Below, one piece after another: positions 45,087-54,935 of a stretch of 64,000 nucleotides of DNA; within the stretch, counting starts at the first letter, position 1, and each line of letters opens with the position of its first letter. A model generated the notes under the pieces. The model worked only from the letters and a program-made list of their open reading frames with translations. It had not been told where the DNA came from and ran no database searches. Both the position numbers and the translations under genes were made by a program. Origin of the DNA: Harmothoe impar (lineage: Eukaryota; Annelida; Polychaeta; Phyllodocida; Polynoidae); contig OX381721.1 of the NCBI GenBank assembly GCA_947462335.1, positions 34,646,303 through 34,710,302 of the forward strand, given 5' to 3'.

Positions 45087-46309
45087 AAAGGAGATATTAC
45101 TGGCCAGGGATGAGTAGTGATCTATTAAGATGGATTGCTACTTGCCCGGATTGTTGTAAAAACAAACCTGGGCCTGGGATGGGTAAAATGCCTTTGTCCC
45201 AGGAGTTGTTTGGTGTAAGATTTGCGCGAGTCGCCATAGATATTATCAGTGGGTTTAAAACTACCCCTGAGGGTAATACTTGTATGATGGTCGTCACTGA
45301 CTATTATACTAAGTATACGGATCACAAAGCAGCAACCTGTGCAAAAGCTTTTGTTAAAGGTTTGGTATTGCATCTTGGGGTTCCCCTAATGATGCATAGT
45401 GACCAAGGTCGGGAATTTGATCCCTATCGGCCACAAAGTGATGGAATGGTTGAGAGATTCAATCATACATTGATTCAGGTGTTGAAATCCCTGGTGAATG
45501 ATAAAATGGATGACTGGGATGAGCAGTGTGATTATGTATGCCATGCATATAATAGCACTGTCCATTCTAGTACTTCCTGTTCCCCGAATCTGTTAGTTTT
45601 CGGGGAAGATTTAATAATGCCCGCTGATCTGGTATTTGGGGTGGTTGGAATGAACCCGGAAACCCCCTGCCATGTGATGTTTGTGGAGTCATTAAGAGAT
45701 CAATTCAAATATGCTTATGAATTGGTCAGAACTGAATTACAGAAGAATGCCACCTGGCAGAAAACCGGCTATGATCTAGGCCTCAGGCTGCGACGGTTCA
45801 AAGTCGGTGATCAAGTGGTAAGATTGCATGAGCCGTTATCGACTCTGAAACTTGCTAGTAATTGGGACGGGCCCTTTGTGGTTACCCGGATAGTAAGTGA
45901 CAGTACTGTAGTGATCCGTTCATTACAGGGGAAGATGTATAAATCTAATGTAGCTCGACTAAGAGAATGGAAGGGGAGAGATTTGTCCCTGGACTCGTAT
46001 GAGTTGGAAGTTGATACTTTGATAGAGGAAAGTGAACAGCGGAAATTAGTGAAGGAACCTCCCCGGAAACGCGGGAGGCCGCGGAAGGAGGTTTCCCGGA
46101 AACTAATGGTGCAAAGGCCCGTCATCCCAAAAAGATCCGGGAAGAAGGCGGCTAATAAAGTCTCGCCGGCTGAAGGGAAAAGGACCCGGAAGAGTGTGGT
46201 TAAGGCTAAATCCACTCTAGAAAAGGCGTGTCCTGTAACCAGGTCTAATGTTATGCCTAAAAACATAAGACGCAGTCCCCAGTTACTAGCTAGGGACGGT
46301 ATAACCTAA
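45029..46309 (+). CDS. pol: Integrase remainder: catalytic core (deleted), GPY/F domain, AT-hook tail
   Basis: Homology starts at about 45081, in the frame shifted from the main pol frame. RRYYWPGM and CPDC (45143) complete the HHCC finger. Catalytic residues: Asp 45239-45241, Asp 45401-45403, Glu 45452-45454. Only 16 residues separate the last two, against 35 in nearly all retroviral-type integrases, so 19 codons are missing around 45418. The first interval is also short (53). A GPY/F-type module (LASNWDGPFVV...SNVARLREW) follows, then a Lys/Arg-rich tail with an AT-hook (KRGRPRK) at about 46063-46086, which could tether the enzyme to AT-rich DNA. No chromodomain. This integrase is expected to be inactive. 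Confidence 0.88.
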   Translation: MPWTPDQWTFREKAFPGQLKRRYYWPGMSSDLLRWIATCPDCCKNKPGPGMGKMPLSQELFGVRFARVAIDIISGFKTTPEGNTCMMVVTDYYTKYTDHKAATCAKAFVKGLVLHLGVPLMMHSDQGREFDPYRPQSDGMVERFNHTLIQVLKSLVNDKMDDWDEQCDYVCHAYNSTVHSSTSCSPNLLVFGEDLIMPADLVFGVVGMNPETPCHVMFVESLRDQFKYAYELVRTELQKNATWQKTGYDLGLRLRRFKVGDQVVRLHEPLSTLKLASNWDGPFVVTRIVSDSTVVIRSLQGKMYKSNVARLREWKGRDLSLDSYELEVDTLIEESEQRKLVKEPPRKRGRPRKEVSRKLMVQRPVIPKRSGKKAANKVSPAEGKRTRKSVVKAKSTLEKACPVTRSNVMPKNIRRSPQLLARDGIT

Positions 46310-46608
46310 GCCGGTACACAACGAGTGTGGTGTCCTGTAATCTTGTTAAATATTTTAATGTTGTAATCAGTTATGTGTGGAAGTAAGTACGGTCGGAATG
46401 ATCGTGATAGTCCCCCTGTCAAGGATCCCATGGGTGATGGACGGATAATCCGGTGAATGTGCTTTATTATGCCATTTATATATATTTCATTGATACTCTC
46501 GACGAGTTGACAGAGCGTAAGGATTAACACGTGGAATGAGGGTACCTGTTTACAATTGAAAGCGTGGTGACCTGGTTCCAAGGAACTGGGTCAGGGGACG
46601 CGCGGGGT
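46310..46608 (+). other. Spacer between pol and the third ORF
   Basis: About 300 bp of non-coding sequence, AT-rich at first and becoming CpG-rich towards the putative internal promoter. No LTR-like or env-like sequence is visible. Confidence 0.6.
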
Positions 46609-46786
46609 TGCGCATGCGCGGTGGCGCGCCTTATATAAGGCCCGCGGAGCGGCGGGAATCGCCAGTTGGGGTTGAGAGGCGGTCCAGAGCAGACGTGAGA
46701 GCTCGGACACGACCATTGTCGCTGTGGGGAGGTGGATCCCCTATAAATCCATCAACAAACACTTTTCTTGAGTGTGACACAAAAAC
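46609..46786 (+). promoter_or_regulatory. Putative internal promoter and leader of the third ORF
   Basis: TGCGCATGCGCG (46609-46620) is a near-perfect NRF1 consensus. TATATAAG follows at 46632-46639, and an initiator-like GCCAGTTG (46661-46668) lies about 30 bp further. The region is far richer in CpG than the rest of the element. The leader from there to 46786 contains no ATG, so the first AUG of such a transcript starts the third ORF. Alternative: the ORF is reached by splicing, since TTTTCTTGAG (46763-46772) resembles an acceptor. Confidence 0.6.
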
Positions 46787-49700
46787 ATGTCTTCCGAGAC
46801 AGACCACCAACAGGTGGACCCTCTTCAAGAGGGCGACTCCGCTAGCGGAGGAAATGTGGTTGTTAATCAACCTGACCTCGTGGACCAGGAATCTATAGAT
46901 TTCCTGGGACAAGAGGGGATAATGGACGTCGACGCTGACTCTCAGTCACCGCTACGCCCTGCTAATGTCGCCGCCAATTACTTGGAAGGGCTAGACATTG
47001 AGGCCATCAGCCCTGCTGACGGTCACGCTGATACCGGTGAAGCTGAGTATCAGGATCCGGGTCCATTGTACCATGGAGAACCGCCGGCGGACGTTGAAAA
47101 ACCCCGCCCGGCGGTACCAACACTAGGAGGCTTCATGTCCAATTACGATGGACGTGAAGTAGAACTGCACGAGGACGTGCTAAGACTCACGGCGGAGGGA
47201 GCTCCCCGCCGGATAGACCCGCTCACAAGGCAGGCGATATTGCTCTTCCTGTTAGTGGAGGAGCAGGAGGAGATGCCCCCGGACTGGTTTGTGTACTGGG
47301 AGGCACTCCAGAAAGGACTACTCGTATGCTACTGCTTACGACGAGCTGTCTTCGATTTACATATCGCAGACATAAAGCGGTTAATGCCCGCACTCCCAAT
47401 TCTGTCTCTGGACCCGAATTGTGGAGTTGCCGGGATGTTGTTGACTGGAGTCAACAGGTACCGGGCACGAATCGGGAAACTCCGAGAACCGAAAACCCGG
47501 AAGGAGTACGAGATTGCTGCCGCTAATACGCAGGGGGTAGTTTCATACATCCTGGATGTAGCCACTATTGAAGACTACATGGATACTCACAACGTCAAAC
47601 GAGATATTGCCATATCTTGTTTGGTTGACGAGGCGGTTCGTACAGTGCGAACCAGATCTTCCAGTGCGGAGGAGAAGGCGCGAATAAAAGCGCTGAAAGC
47701 CACACCTAGGGGGCGCGGCAGTAAAGGTGAGAGGGGGGCCTCAAACCGGTCGAGCTCGGCCGACAGTAACCAGTCGGACGAGTTTGTCCAGGAGAGAGGA
47801 CGTCAGGCTCGCCGGAACGAGAAGGCAAGATTAGCTAACTTGCCGGACTCTGTGTTAGCAGAGGGATTACCGGAACAACCTTCCGGAGGACAGCCCGTTA
47901 TTCCCCGGGCTGAGGAGGAGAAGGATGAGGCTATGGACATAAACGAAGCCAATACTCCGGCGCCTTCCAGCACAGACACCACCACCCCCACCCCGGCCCT
48001 TGTGGCAGATATGACCGCCGCCGCGGGAGCAGCGGCCGCCGTGGCGGCTGCGCTGGTATTCAATCCAGCACGTCTCAGCCCTCTCCGTAGTCCGGCTCAT
48101 TCGGATGCGGAAGAGGGAGAGGTTCCGGCTAACGCTGAGGAACCAGGAAATGCCCCAGAGGACCCCATCCCGCCTAATGACGTGATGAGGCGGGTCTGGC
48201 AGAACGCGAACAATAAGTTCCGCGTGTTCATTCCCAATTCCTGGGAACAGTGTCCAATTGGTCCTACCAATTTCGGATGTCCACCCTCGACCAATTGTAA
48301 AGGTCAGAGTGACGACGAGGATTGGATCCGGAATACCCCCCGGGACCGTCCTCCGTCTGCTTTTTATCAGCAGTGGCTAGATCAACTCAGGATCCTGCCG
48401 GATACTTACTATAGTAAGGAGCAGAAAGAAAAGCTTCTTTTTGCGAGTAACCGCTGGTATAGCCAACGGGAAAGAAACTGGTGCCCATTCGCTACGTGTG
48501 TAAACACGATTGGCACAGACAGAACCGTGTTTGTAACAAAACAACGGTTTCTGCGACACCTATGTGAAAATCACACGCACCACTGTGTGGTGTACCACTG
48601 TGATATCACAGTAGGTAGGGAGTCCCAGCTTTGTAACGGGTGTTTAGAACCCCGGAGAGGTGAGCTCATGCGCCACATGAAAGATTGCCATAATATGGGA
48701 ATCAGTGTAGCTCGCAATCGTGTGAATGCGCTACATGATGCCGTATGTGATCAGTACAAGTCACTCACGGAGGAACAGAAGGCTAAGATCCGGCCGGCAA
48801 CTCCCTTCTACTGCGAGGTCGCAGATGGGAAGTTCAAAGCCAGGATTGCCAGAGTGGACGGACGACATAAGTTCGCCATGAATGACGAGGAATATACGGT
48901 GTTATGCACTACCCGTACTTCCCGCAGGGGTGGCGGTAGTTTCCGTCAGCCGGAAACCCGGGGTAGTTCCCGGGGGAAGAGCCGGTCCGCCCGCGACCGC
49001 TCTCGATCTCCTGCGGTCTCACCCGGACCAAAACGGAGACATGCCGGATCCACTTTGGAGGAACTCGATAATTCCTACTATGGGATTTATCATGCCCCGG
49101 AAGGTCGCGACTATTATCGCGAGTATCCAGACCCGCTGTTTACAGACCGGAAAGATCGGAAACGTGATTCCGGTGGTCAAGCGGCGGCGGCTACTAACAT
49201 GGAATACCGTTCTAGACGTCTGAGCAGTTCAGACAGTGCCAACAGTCAACCTGACTGTGGAGGTGCCCGGCCTAAAGAACCGGCTACCAGAACAAAGGCT
49301 TCCCTGCCTTTGACGTACCATCTGGGGACAACTGCAAAGCTAACCCCCAGGGACGTCCGGTCACCCACTACCCCTACTCGGGACATGCAGGGCTTGACCG
49401 TGAAAGCTGAACCAAAATCACTAATCTCAGTGGTAACGCCTCGGGGCATAACTGTCCCGAAGGCTGCAGCGGTTGCGAAAGCACCGCAAGCGGATGTTAA
49501 ACCCGTGATTCCTGCAGCCCAGGAGCCGGTTGTCATCCAGCCAGTCGCGGGTACCTCCCGCACGGAAACTACCGGTGGCGTAAAATTAAAATACGTCCCG
49601 ATAGTCAACTACTTCTCTCGGGAAGAGAAAGCGAGCTGCGAAGTGGGACAGAGAATTGTAACGGAATTCCAGGAGTCCCAACGCGAGCTGGCGGTGGAAT

Positions 49701-50005
49701 ATAACACCAAGATGTTAGGCCTGTTCACGCATGGCCTAAAGATTGCCCACCGGGAGGAGAAAGCATTGGTCGCTGTCGGCAATGCTGACTACTTGGCTAA
49801 AAAGTCAAGGGAAGCTGCTTCAGGCCAAAAGACTGCTGAGGCCGCCGCAGGGTTCGTTCGTCAAGAGAACGAGAAGTTAACCAAACGGTTACAAGACATG
49901 AACGTAAAATTTTACGGGGTGTTCGGCGTGACTCTCGATACCTGGGATGGCACAGCTGAGCACGCGCTTGCTTTAATTAGGGCAAGAGATGATCCTTTAG
50001 GTTAA
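46787..50005 (+). CDS. Third ORF of the retrotransposon, 1072 aa, C2H2-like zinc-finger protein of unknown function
   Basis: Intact, one exon, in the position of env, but without signal peptide, transmembrane helix or fusion-peptide-like segment. Layout: acidic N-terminus (1-110); a compact helical region (about 115-290); Ser/Arg/Lys-rich linker; an alanine run (about 408-423); a Trp/Tyr/Cys-rich central region with two C2H2-like fingers (C-x4-C from residue 566 with HLCENH; C-x2-C-x10-H-x4-H at 616-635); an SR-rich basic stretch suggesting nuclear localisation (about 723-753); a Pro/Ala/Thr-rich region; and a coiled-coil-prone C-terminus (about 940-1045). Codon use is richer in CpG than gag-pol. 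I do not recognise the family; it could be a captured host gene or an element-specific regulator. Confidence 0.85.
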   Translation: MSSETDHQQVDPLQEGDSASGGNVVVNQPDLVDQESIDFLGQEGIMDVDADSQSPLRPANVAANYLEGLDIEAISPADGHADTGEAEYQDPGPLYHGEPPADVEKPRPAVPTLGGFMSNYDGREVELHEDVLRLTAEGAPRRIDPLTRQAILLFLLVEEQEEMPPDWFVYWEALQKGLLVCYCLRRAVFDLHIADIKRLMPALPILSLDPNCGVAGMLLTGVNRYRARIGKLREPKTRKEYEIAAANTQGVVSYILDVATIEDYMDTHNVKRDIAISCLVDEAVRTVRTRSSSAEEKARIKALKATPRGRGSKGERGASNRSSSADSNQSDEFVQERGRQARRNEKARLANLPDSVLAEGLPEQPSGGQPVIPRAEEEKDEAMDINEANTPAPSSTDTTTPTPALVADMTAAAGAAAAVAAALVFNPARLSPLRSPAHSDAEEGEVPANAEEPGNAPEDPIPPNDVMRRVWQNANNKFRVFIPNSWEQCPIGPTNFGCPPSTNCKGQSDDEDWIRNTPRDRPPSAFYQQWLDQLRILPDTYYSKEQKEKLLFASNRWYSQRERNWCPFATCVNTIGTDRTVFVTKQRFLRHLCENHTHHCVVYHCDITVGRESQLCNGCLEPRRGELMRHMKDCHNMGISVARNRVNALHDAVCDQYKSLTEEQKAKIRPATPFYCEVADGKFKARIARVDGRHKFAMNDEEYTVLCTTRTSRRGGGSFRQPETRGSSRGKSRSARDRSRSPAVSPGPKRRHAGSTLEELDNSYYGIYHAPEGRDYYREYPDPLFTDRKDRKRDSGGQAAAATNMEYRSRRLSSSDSANSQPDCGGARPKEPATRTKASLPLTYHLGTTAKLTPRDVRSPTTPTRDMQGLTVKAEPKSLISVVTPRGITVPKAAAVAKAPQADVKPVIPAAQEPVVIQPVAGTSRTETTGGVKLKYVPIVNYFSREEKASCEVGQRIVTEFQESQRELAVEYNTKMLGLFTHGLKIAHREEKALVAVGNADYLAKKSREAASGQKTAEAAAGFVRQENEKLTKRLQDMNVKFYGVFGVTLDTWDGTAEHALALIRARDDPLG

Positions 50006-51469
50006 AAGACTAACAGAAGGTTCTGAGTCTATTTCAAATTTTTTAGGAATAGAGGAGGAAACTATAATAGTTTCCGGATAGATTAATTGTTCTTTCAGTT
50101 AATCTGACGTCATAAATTGTTTATGACGGGGTTTCCCTTCTGAAGGGAGGGGCATCTTTTTAGATGCATATGGATCAACGCGGGGGGAACCTTCCGTGGA
50201 AGCTCTGGACTTACCTAACTACTCAACTCTCAACTATAGCCTACCGATGGGGAATCAGGACTCCACCGGGAAGCTACCAAACTAACGTCCCTGAAACTAA
50301 CTTTTGGGATACGTTACCATGATGTGTTCCTGATACTATTATGCTGAGTTATAAACTGTTCCCGTCCAAAGGATTATGTGTCAAACAGACAATGCTCGTG
50401 GTTCCAGTTCTACTTATATATTTCATGAACATTCCTGGAGCTAGGATTACGTGTTAAACGGACAGTACTCGTGGTTTCCAGCCGGATTATAGTTATATAT
50501 GTCATGAACTTTACTGGAGCGAGGACGGGATACTTATCGAGCTGTATACATATGAACTTACCTTCGGGTGATATTTATCCAAGAAACAGTATTAAGAAGA
50601 GGAGAGCACCTCACTCATTCGTCTATTAGAAGCGGAGAGCACCTTGACCACAACTAGATCACCAGTAATCTATATTTAATTGTAAGGGTTTCCGGGTACA
50701 CTGCCAGGTTACTCGTTAAAACGTTTTTTTAATATATAAAATATATCATTATTATGTGATACATATCACCTCAGGTGTTCCAATAAGGTGTTCTCATACT
50801 TACCTTATGAATCGGGTTTCATAATATGCTATATATGAAGATTGTATGATCTGATAAGCTAGGAAACGTGGCTACCCGTAATGTTTATATGAAGTCGTTA
50901 AGACTATGTGTATATACTGAATATACCGCCAGGTATTGTCGTGTGTGTTGACTCTGTTGTATGTTGCGAGAGATATTAATACTCCGGTTATATAATCGGA
51001 TTACCCGGCTTAAAACAAAGGCTGTGGTTACTGTTATCCATTGTGTGAATGTTTTCATTAAATCACAAATCAATGTAAGACGCTGGTGGTTGTGAGTCCT
51101 TATCAGGACTGGTTTTTAATAACTTTTCTGTTCAACTTAAATATAAACACACCCCACGCGCATTTTTTTAATAACCGAGTAAGGTAACTTCATAAGGAAG
51201 TCATATCGAAATGTGTCAAGCCGTTCGATTGAATGTATGATATTATATTCACATGTCATAAATCATCCATTATGGTTGCTATTACAGTGTAATGCCATAT
51301 TTATATTGAGTTTTATGATCTCGCTTGTGTAGTATGTCGTAATAATATGTTTACGCCCCTAGTTACTGTATAGACAATAACTGTAAAGTCGTTGGTCTAA
51401 AGTGTTTTCTATATACTAGGAAAACCGTATATATATTCGTTACCACCTAGTTTTGTCTAGGGGGGGTAG
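50006..51469 (+). other. Long 3' non-coding region of the retrotransposon
   Basis: About 1.46 kb between the third ORF stop and the 3' LTR. It contains a diverged direct duplication of about 75 bp: GGATTATGTGTCAAACAGAC (50372) and GGATTACGTGTTAAACGGAC (50444), each followed by CTCGTGGTT and a CATGAAC block. It ends in a polypurine tract. No frame above chance. Confidence 0.7.
51459..51466 (+). other. Polypurine tract
   Basis: AGGGGGGG, then TAG, directly precedes the 3' LTR at 51470. This is the expected site for plus-strand priming. Confidence 0.75.
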
Positions 51470-51953
51470 TGTAGGGGCATGATATTACATATTAATCTCA
51501 TACACGGTATTTCCGGGTAACGTCTGTTTACTCGGCTTCTCCACCTGGAGCTAGTGCACACAGTTCCCGGGAGAGGGCGCAGGTCCTCTTCAGGTAACCG
51601 TGTGCCGCTCTCAGGTGGGCGGCCGACCCACCCACCTGGCCACGTGATCTAAGAGCCGGTGTTATATAAGACCCATGTGTTTACCTGGAACGGCAGTCAG
51701 TGCAGGCCCGACTGACGAGAGACTTCACATGTCCAACCGTGCGGACAGAGTTGTATGCTAAGAGTTGTATACTGACCGTTTCCTCTATTTATAGAGAAAC
51801 CTGATCTACCTGTGTGTATTAATTCTACACTGATCGTTCCCTAGTAAAGGAACTAGAGTTGTTATTCTTGTGAATAAAGACAGATATATTCTCGCACCTG
51901 GAAACTGCCGTGATCGTTGTTCTTTAACCTAGAGTTAACTACGAACCACCACA
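51470..51953 (+). repeat. 3' LTR
   Basis: 484 bp, differing from the 5' LTR at three positions (51521 C, 51743 G, 51765 T). It keeps the TATA box at 51663-51669 and AATAAA at 51875-51880. Followed by the ATAT target duplication. Confidence 0.95.
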
Positions 51954-52202
51954 ATATTGTATATCTTTTGCTAGCATTAATATTTAGCATATAGTTATCT
52001 GTTATATCCTACTACAGCATACATAACTTATATGAGAGAATTATTGATCACTAAGTGAGTTTCAATAAAAGGATTCTATCTGGTTCCACCTAAACCAAAA
52101 AAATATGTATTTATTTTCTGAACAGGGGATATATACTAATACATATTTCCTGCTACCAAGGGTTCTGCATGCTTTAATATAAGGTGAATAATAACAACCA
52201 TA

Positions 52203-52440
52203 CACAGAGAGAAGAAGTAGAATCACTGTAACTCTCAAATGGGAGTCCAGCCCCGATCACTGAGGTAACTCTCCCCACAACTCTAAAGTGACTCCCAATC
52301 ATTAGGGCATCTTAGAATAGGAATCATTATAGAGTTATTTTAGGGTCCTGCTACTGTTAGAGAGTCACTTTAGAGTCCTGGGGAGAGTTACCTCAGTGAT
52401 CAAGTCGGGAGTCATAGTGATTCTACTTCTTTTCTCTGTG
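52203..52440. mobile_element. Family A' MITE: family A ends, different interior
   Basis: TA at 52201-52202 and 52441-52442 flank CACAGAGAGAAGAAGTAGAA and an inverse end (CTTCTTTTCTCTGTG). The inner arms are GTAACTCTC.../GAGAGTTAC and AGAGTCACTTTAGAGTC blocks, unlike family A except at the tips. 238 bp, palindromic. Confidence 0.7.
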
Positions 52441-52989
52441 TACATAGCTCTATTGAGGAAAACATAAGCAATGGCAACCACCTGAGATCAGCTGCCATCT
52501 CTATACATAATCGATATACTTATGTGTGTATGAATACAAATGGCCCATTGAGCTACAACATCTGTAGTAGGAATATATTGTATAAAGTGCTCAGGTTAAT
52601 ACTTTTAGCGCGTAAGCCAAGTCAATTCTTGGTATGGGTATTGGTATTGATTTATTTCGGCATTTCACATTGATACATGATATTCAATGACAAACATTAT
52701 TTTATGACTTTGTTCATTAGGTCATGAATTTTCTTTCTAGGCCAACTGGCCAATTAAGCTGTTGTGTTACCTCCTCGGTGTGTGCTTGTGCACTCTTCTT
52801 TATATGAGATAGTTTTGGCACTCCTGGTGCCTGAGATTCTGTCATCTGGACTAGGTTAGCAGAGATCTATCATATTACTCCAATTTATACTCTTTATGTG
52901 ATATGAAGATATTGAATGATTTCATATAAGATGTCACAATAAATTGTGAATATGATAATTGAATCAATAGCTTTAATGATGACCATGAG

Positions 52990-53100
52990 TTAATGTGCTT
53001 ATGCACCCGTGTCACAGAATGTATTACTGATGTGCTTATGCACCCTTTCACTCAGTTTCTACAGGTTTCATACCTTTGTGTGTGCTTATGCACCTTTTTT
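52990..53100. repeat. Repeated GTGCTTATGCACC palindromes
   Basis: Three copies of GTGCTTATGCACC at about 52997, 53033 and 53083, with a GTGCTTGTGCAC relative near 52781. Each is nearly self-complementary. They lie just 3' of the minus-strand LINE fragment, so they may be its 3' non-coding repeats. Confidence 0.55.
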
Positions 53101-53109
53101 CCTTTTTAG

Positions 53110-53425
53110 ATGACAAAATTTAACTGCTTGATGTTGTTTTTGAACTGGGCTGTGCCCAGGATTTGCTGGACTTTTGGGTCCAGAAATCCCACAGGAGCAT
53201 TCCTCTGTACAAAGGTGATTTTTTATATGTGGTTAACCTTGGACGGTCAACCTTCAGGTGTATTTTCATGTCACCTCTCGTGCGGTTTGTGGCTGAGGGA
53301 ACAACGTATTCCACATTTTTTGACAGTTTATGTGTATAAACAATTAGTTGTAAGTCTCTCCGCCTGCTAAGTACATCCATTTCTGATATGTAATATGTGA
53401 TATGATATGTAATATGGAAGTCCAT
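53110..53425 (-). pseudogene. LINE reverse-transcriptase C-terminal fragment
   Basis: The minus-strand frame reads RRRDLQLIVYTHKLSKN, then RPRLTTYKKSPLYRGMLLWD. This matches the CR1/Jockey/L2-type tail pattern RRR.L.L..Y.K and RPR...YK.SP.YRG..LWD. The upstream RT core is absent, so it is a truncated relic of the same type as 38430-38752. Confidence 0.55.
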
Positions 53426-54557
53426 CTCATTTTTCTATGATCCCCAACTATGTAGGTATTCCCTCGTGCATCATGGAGAATATCTGGATATAATCCAAGA
53501 ACCTATAACAATTAAAAGGTAACTGTTCTGATAGAAAAGTGACTTTTTTAAGATTGACCTTGAATTAAATGATGTTGATCTTGAGCAGAATTATCTTTTT
53601 TGTCTTTTCTGTGTTGCCCTGAATGAGTAGTACATCATAGCTATTTTATTCAATTGGAAATTCAAATTTTAAGAGGCTTTTCACTTACATATGTGAATCA
53701 ATAATTTTCATATTTTTCTAGACTTCTCTGACCTTGAAGCCCTGCCCTGACCTTAAGCTACTCCTTAGGCAAGGCCACCTCATATTGTCTGATACCCTAT
53801 ACATATAGCTATCTAAAATCATGGTGGCAACCAAACCCTCAGTTTGGCAGTCGTGGTCACTCTCAGCCAGATTGGCTTACGCGCTATTTCACAAAATGGC
53901 CTACGGCATCACCATGCTTATCCTCATGCCAACAGTTGGAATTAGTCACCACAACATTTGGAATACCAACTTTAAGAGCGGCACAGTGGATCATGCTGAC
54001 CCTACCGATTTGATACACAACCATTGAGTCTACATAATGTATGAATATAGGCTGGGTGTCATTCATGCATCATGTGACAAAGCACATGGCACATTATCAA
54101 AAGTATAGTATATTGTTGGCTTTATTAGCTTAATTTTGATACCAATTTTGCCAATATTTGTCTATTTTTATCATGTCTTTCATTAAAAAAGGTTAAAAAA
54201 GAAAAGGTTTTCCTCAAAAACCTGGTTTTATGATGCGCCCAATGATCAGAAACCATTTAATATTTTTGAGTGGCCTTAATTGAAGTGTTTTATTATAAAA
54301 AAATAGGGCCCGACATAGGCAGATAAACTCCAAATAACGCTTTTAGAGAATTTTAAATCAGAAAAAGATAAACGGAAGCCAGGTCTGGTGAGGAACTCCA
54401 TAGCCACTGATCCATGGTGTGAGTTTGCTGCAAATGTTGTCATGCAAGAAAGACTAATGAGTACACTGGCAAAAATCAAAACCTTTAGATTTCTGCAAGT
54501 ACAGTCACACATTTCTCGCACATTCAATCGTTTCTCGCAGAGACATTGTCGCAGGTA

Positions 54558-54826
54558 CACAGAAAAAAGAAACGGCGTCAAAAGGGACTCCAGGTTGTCC
54601 ACCAGAATGACTGTCCTCTTTAGGGGAGCCCAGGTTGCCTATGGGAGTCCAGATGACTCTCGGGCTGACCTGGGAGTCACCTGGCAGAGTCATATAACTC
54701 TCTGGGTCATATGACTCCCTTAAGTCAGCCAGAGAGTCACCTGGACCCTCTTAGGCGACCTGGGCTCCCCTAAGTCATTCTGGAAGCTGCCTAGACTCCC
54801 TTTTGGTGCTGGTTCTTTTTTCTGTT
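54558..54826. mobile_element. Family A MITE, copy 6
   Basis: TA at 54556-54557 and 54827-54828; ends CACAGAAAAAAGAAACGGCG and the inverse. 269 bp with extra substitutions, an older copy. Confidence 0.75.
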
Positions 54827-54935
54827 TACTCATAGGAGGAGATCCACTGCTGGACCATTCTGTGCGGATGTACTCTCACATGTCTCATTCACAGACCATT
54901 CGCAGCAAAGTCGCGGCAGTGGATAACCGGCTATA

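Larger units (their letters stand above)
39034..51953 (+). mobile_element. Ty3/gypsy-type LTR retrotransposon with a third ORF, 12.9 kb
   Basis: Two 484-bp LTRs (TG...CA) bracket a primer-binding site, gag, a frameshift signal, pol in the order PR-RT-RH-INT (diagnostic of Ty3/gypsy as against copia), a large extra ORF and a polypurine tract. ATAT is duplicated at 39030-39033 and 51954-51957. LTRs differ at only 39085/51521, 39307/51743 and 39329/51765, so insertion is recent. The copy is defective: an in-frame stop in gag (41248), a frameshift near 45080 and a deletion in the integrase core. At nearly 13 kb it is about twice the usual Ty3/gypsy length because of the long gag, the third ORF and 1.5 kb of 3' non-coding sequence. 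Confidence 0.95.

Noticed and set aside
48882..49223. 113-codon frame within the third ORF in another phase
   Set aside because: Arg/Ser/Pro-rich overlap product with no start context; the 1072-codon frame explains the region.
46787..50005. Third ORF as an envelope (errantivirus-like) gene
   Set aside because: No signal peptide, no furin-type site, no hydrophobic membrane segment, and the cysteines and histidines are arranged as zinc fingers.
53821..54027. 68-codon frame starting MVATKPSVWQSWSLSARLAY
   Set aside because: No splice signals at either end, no recognised motif, and it ends in sequence resembling family C; not distinguishable from chance.
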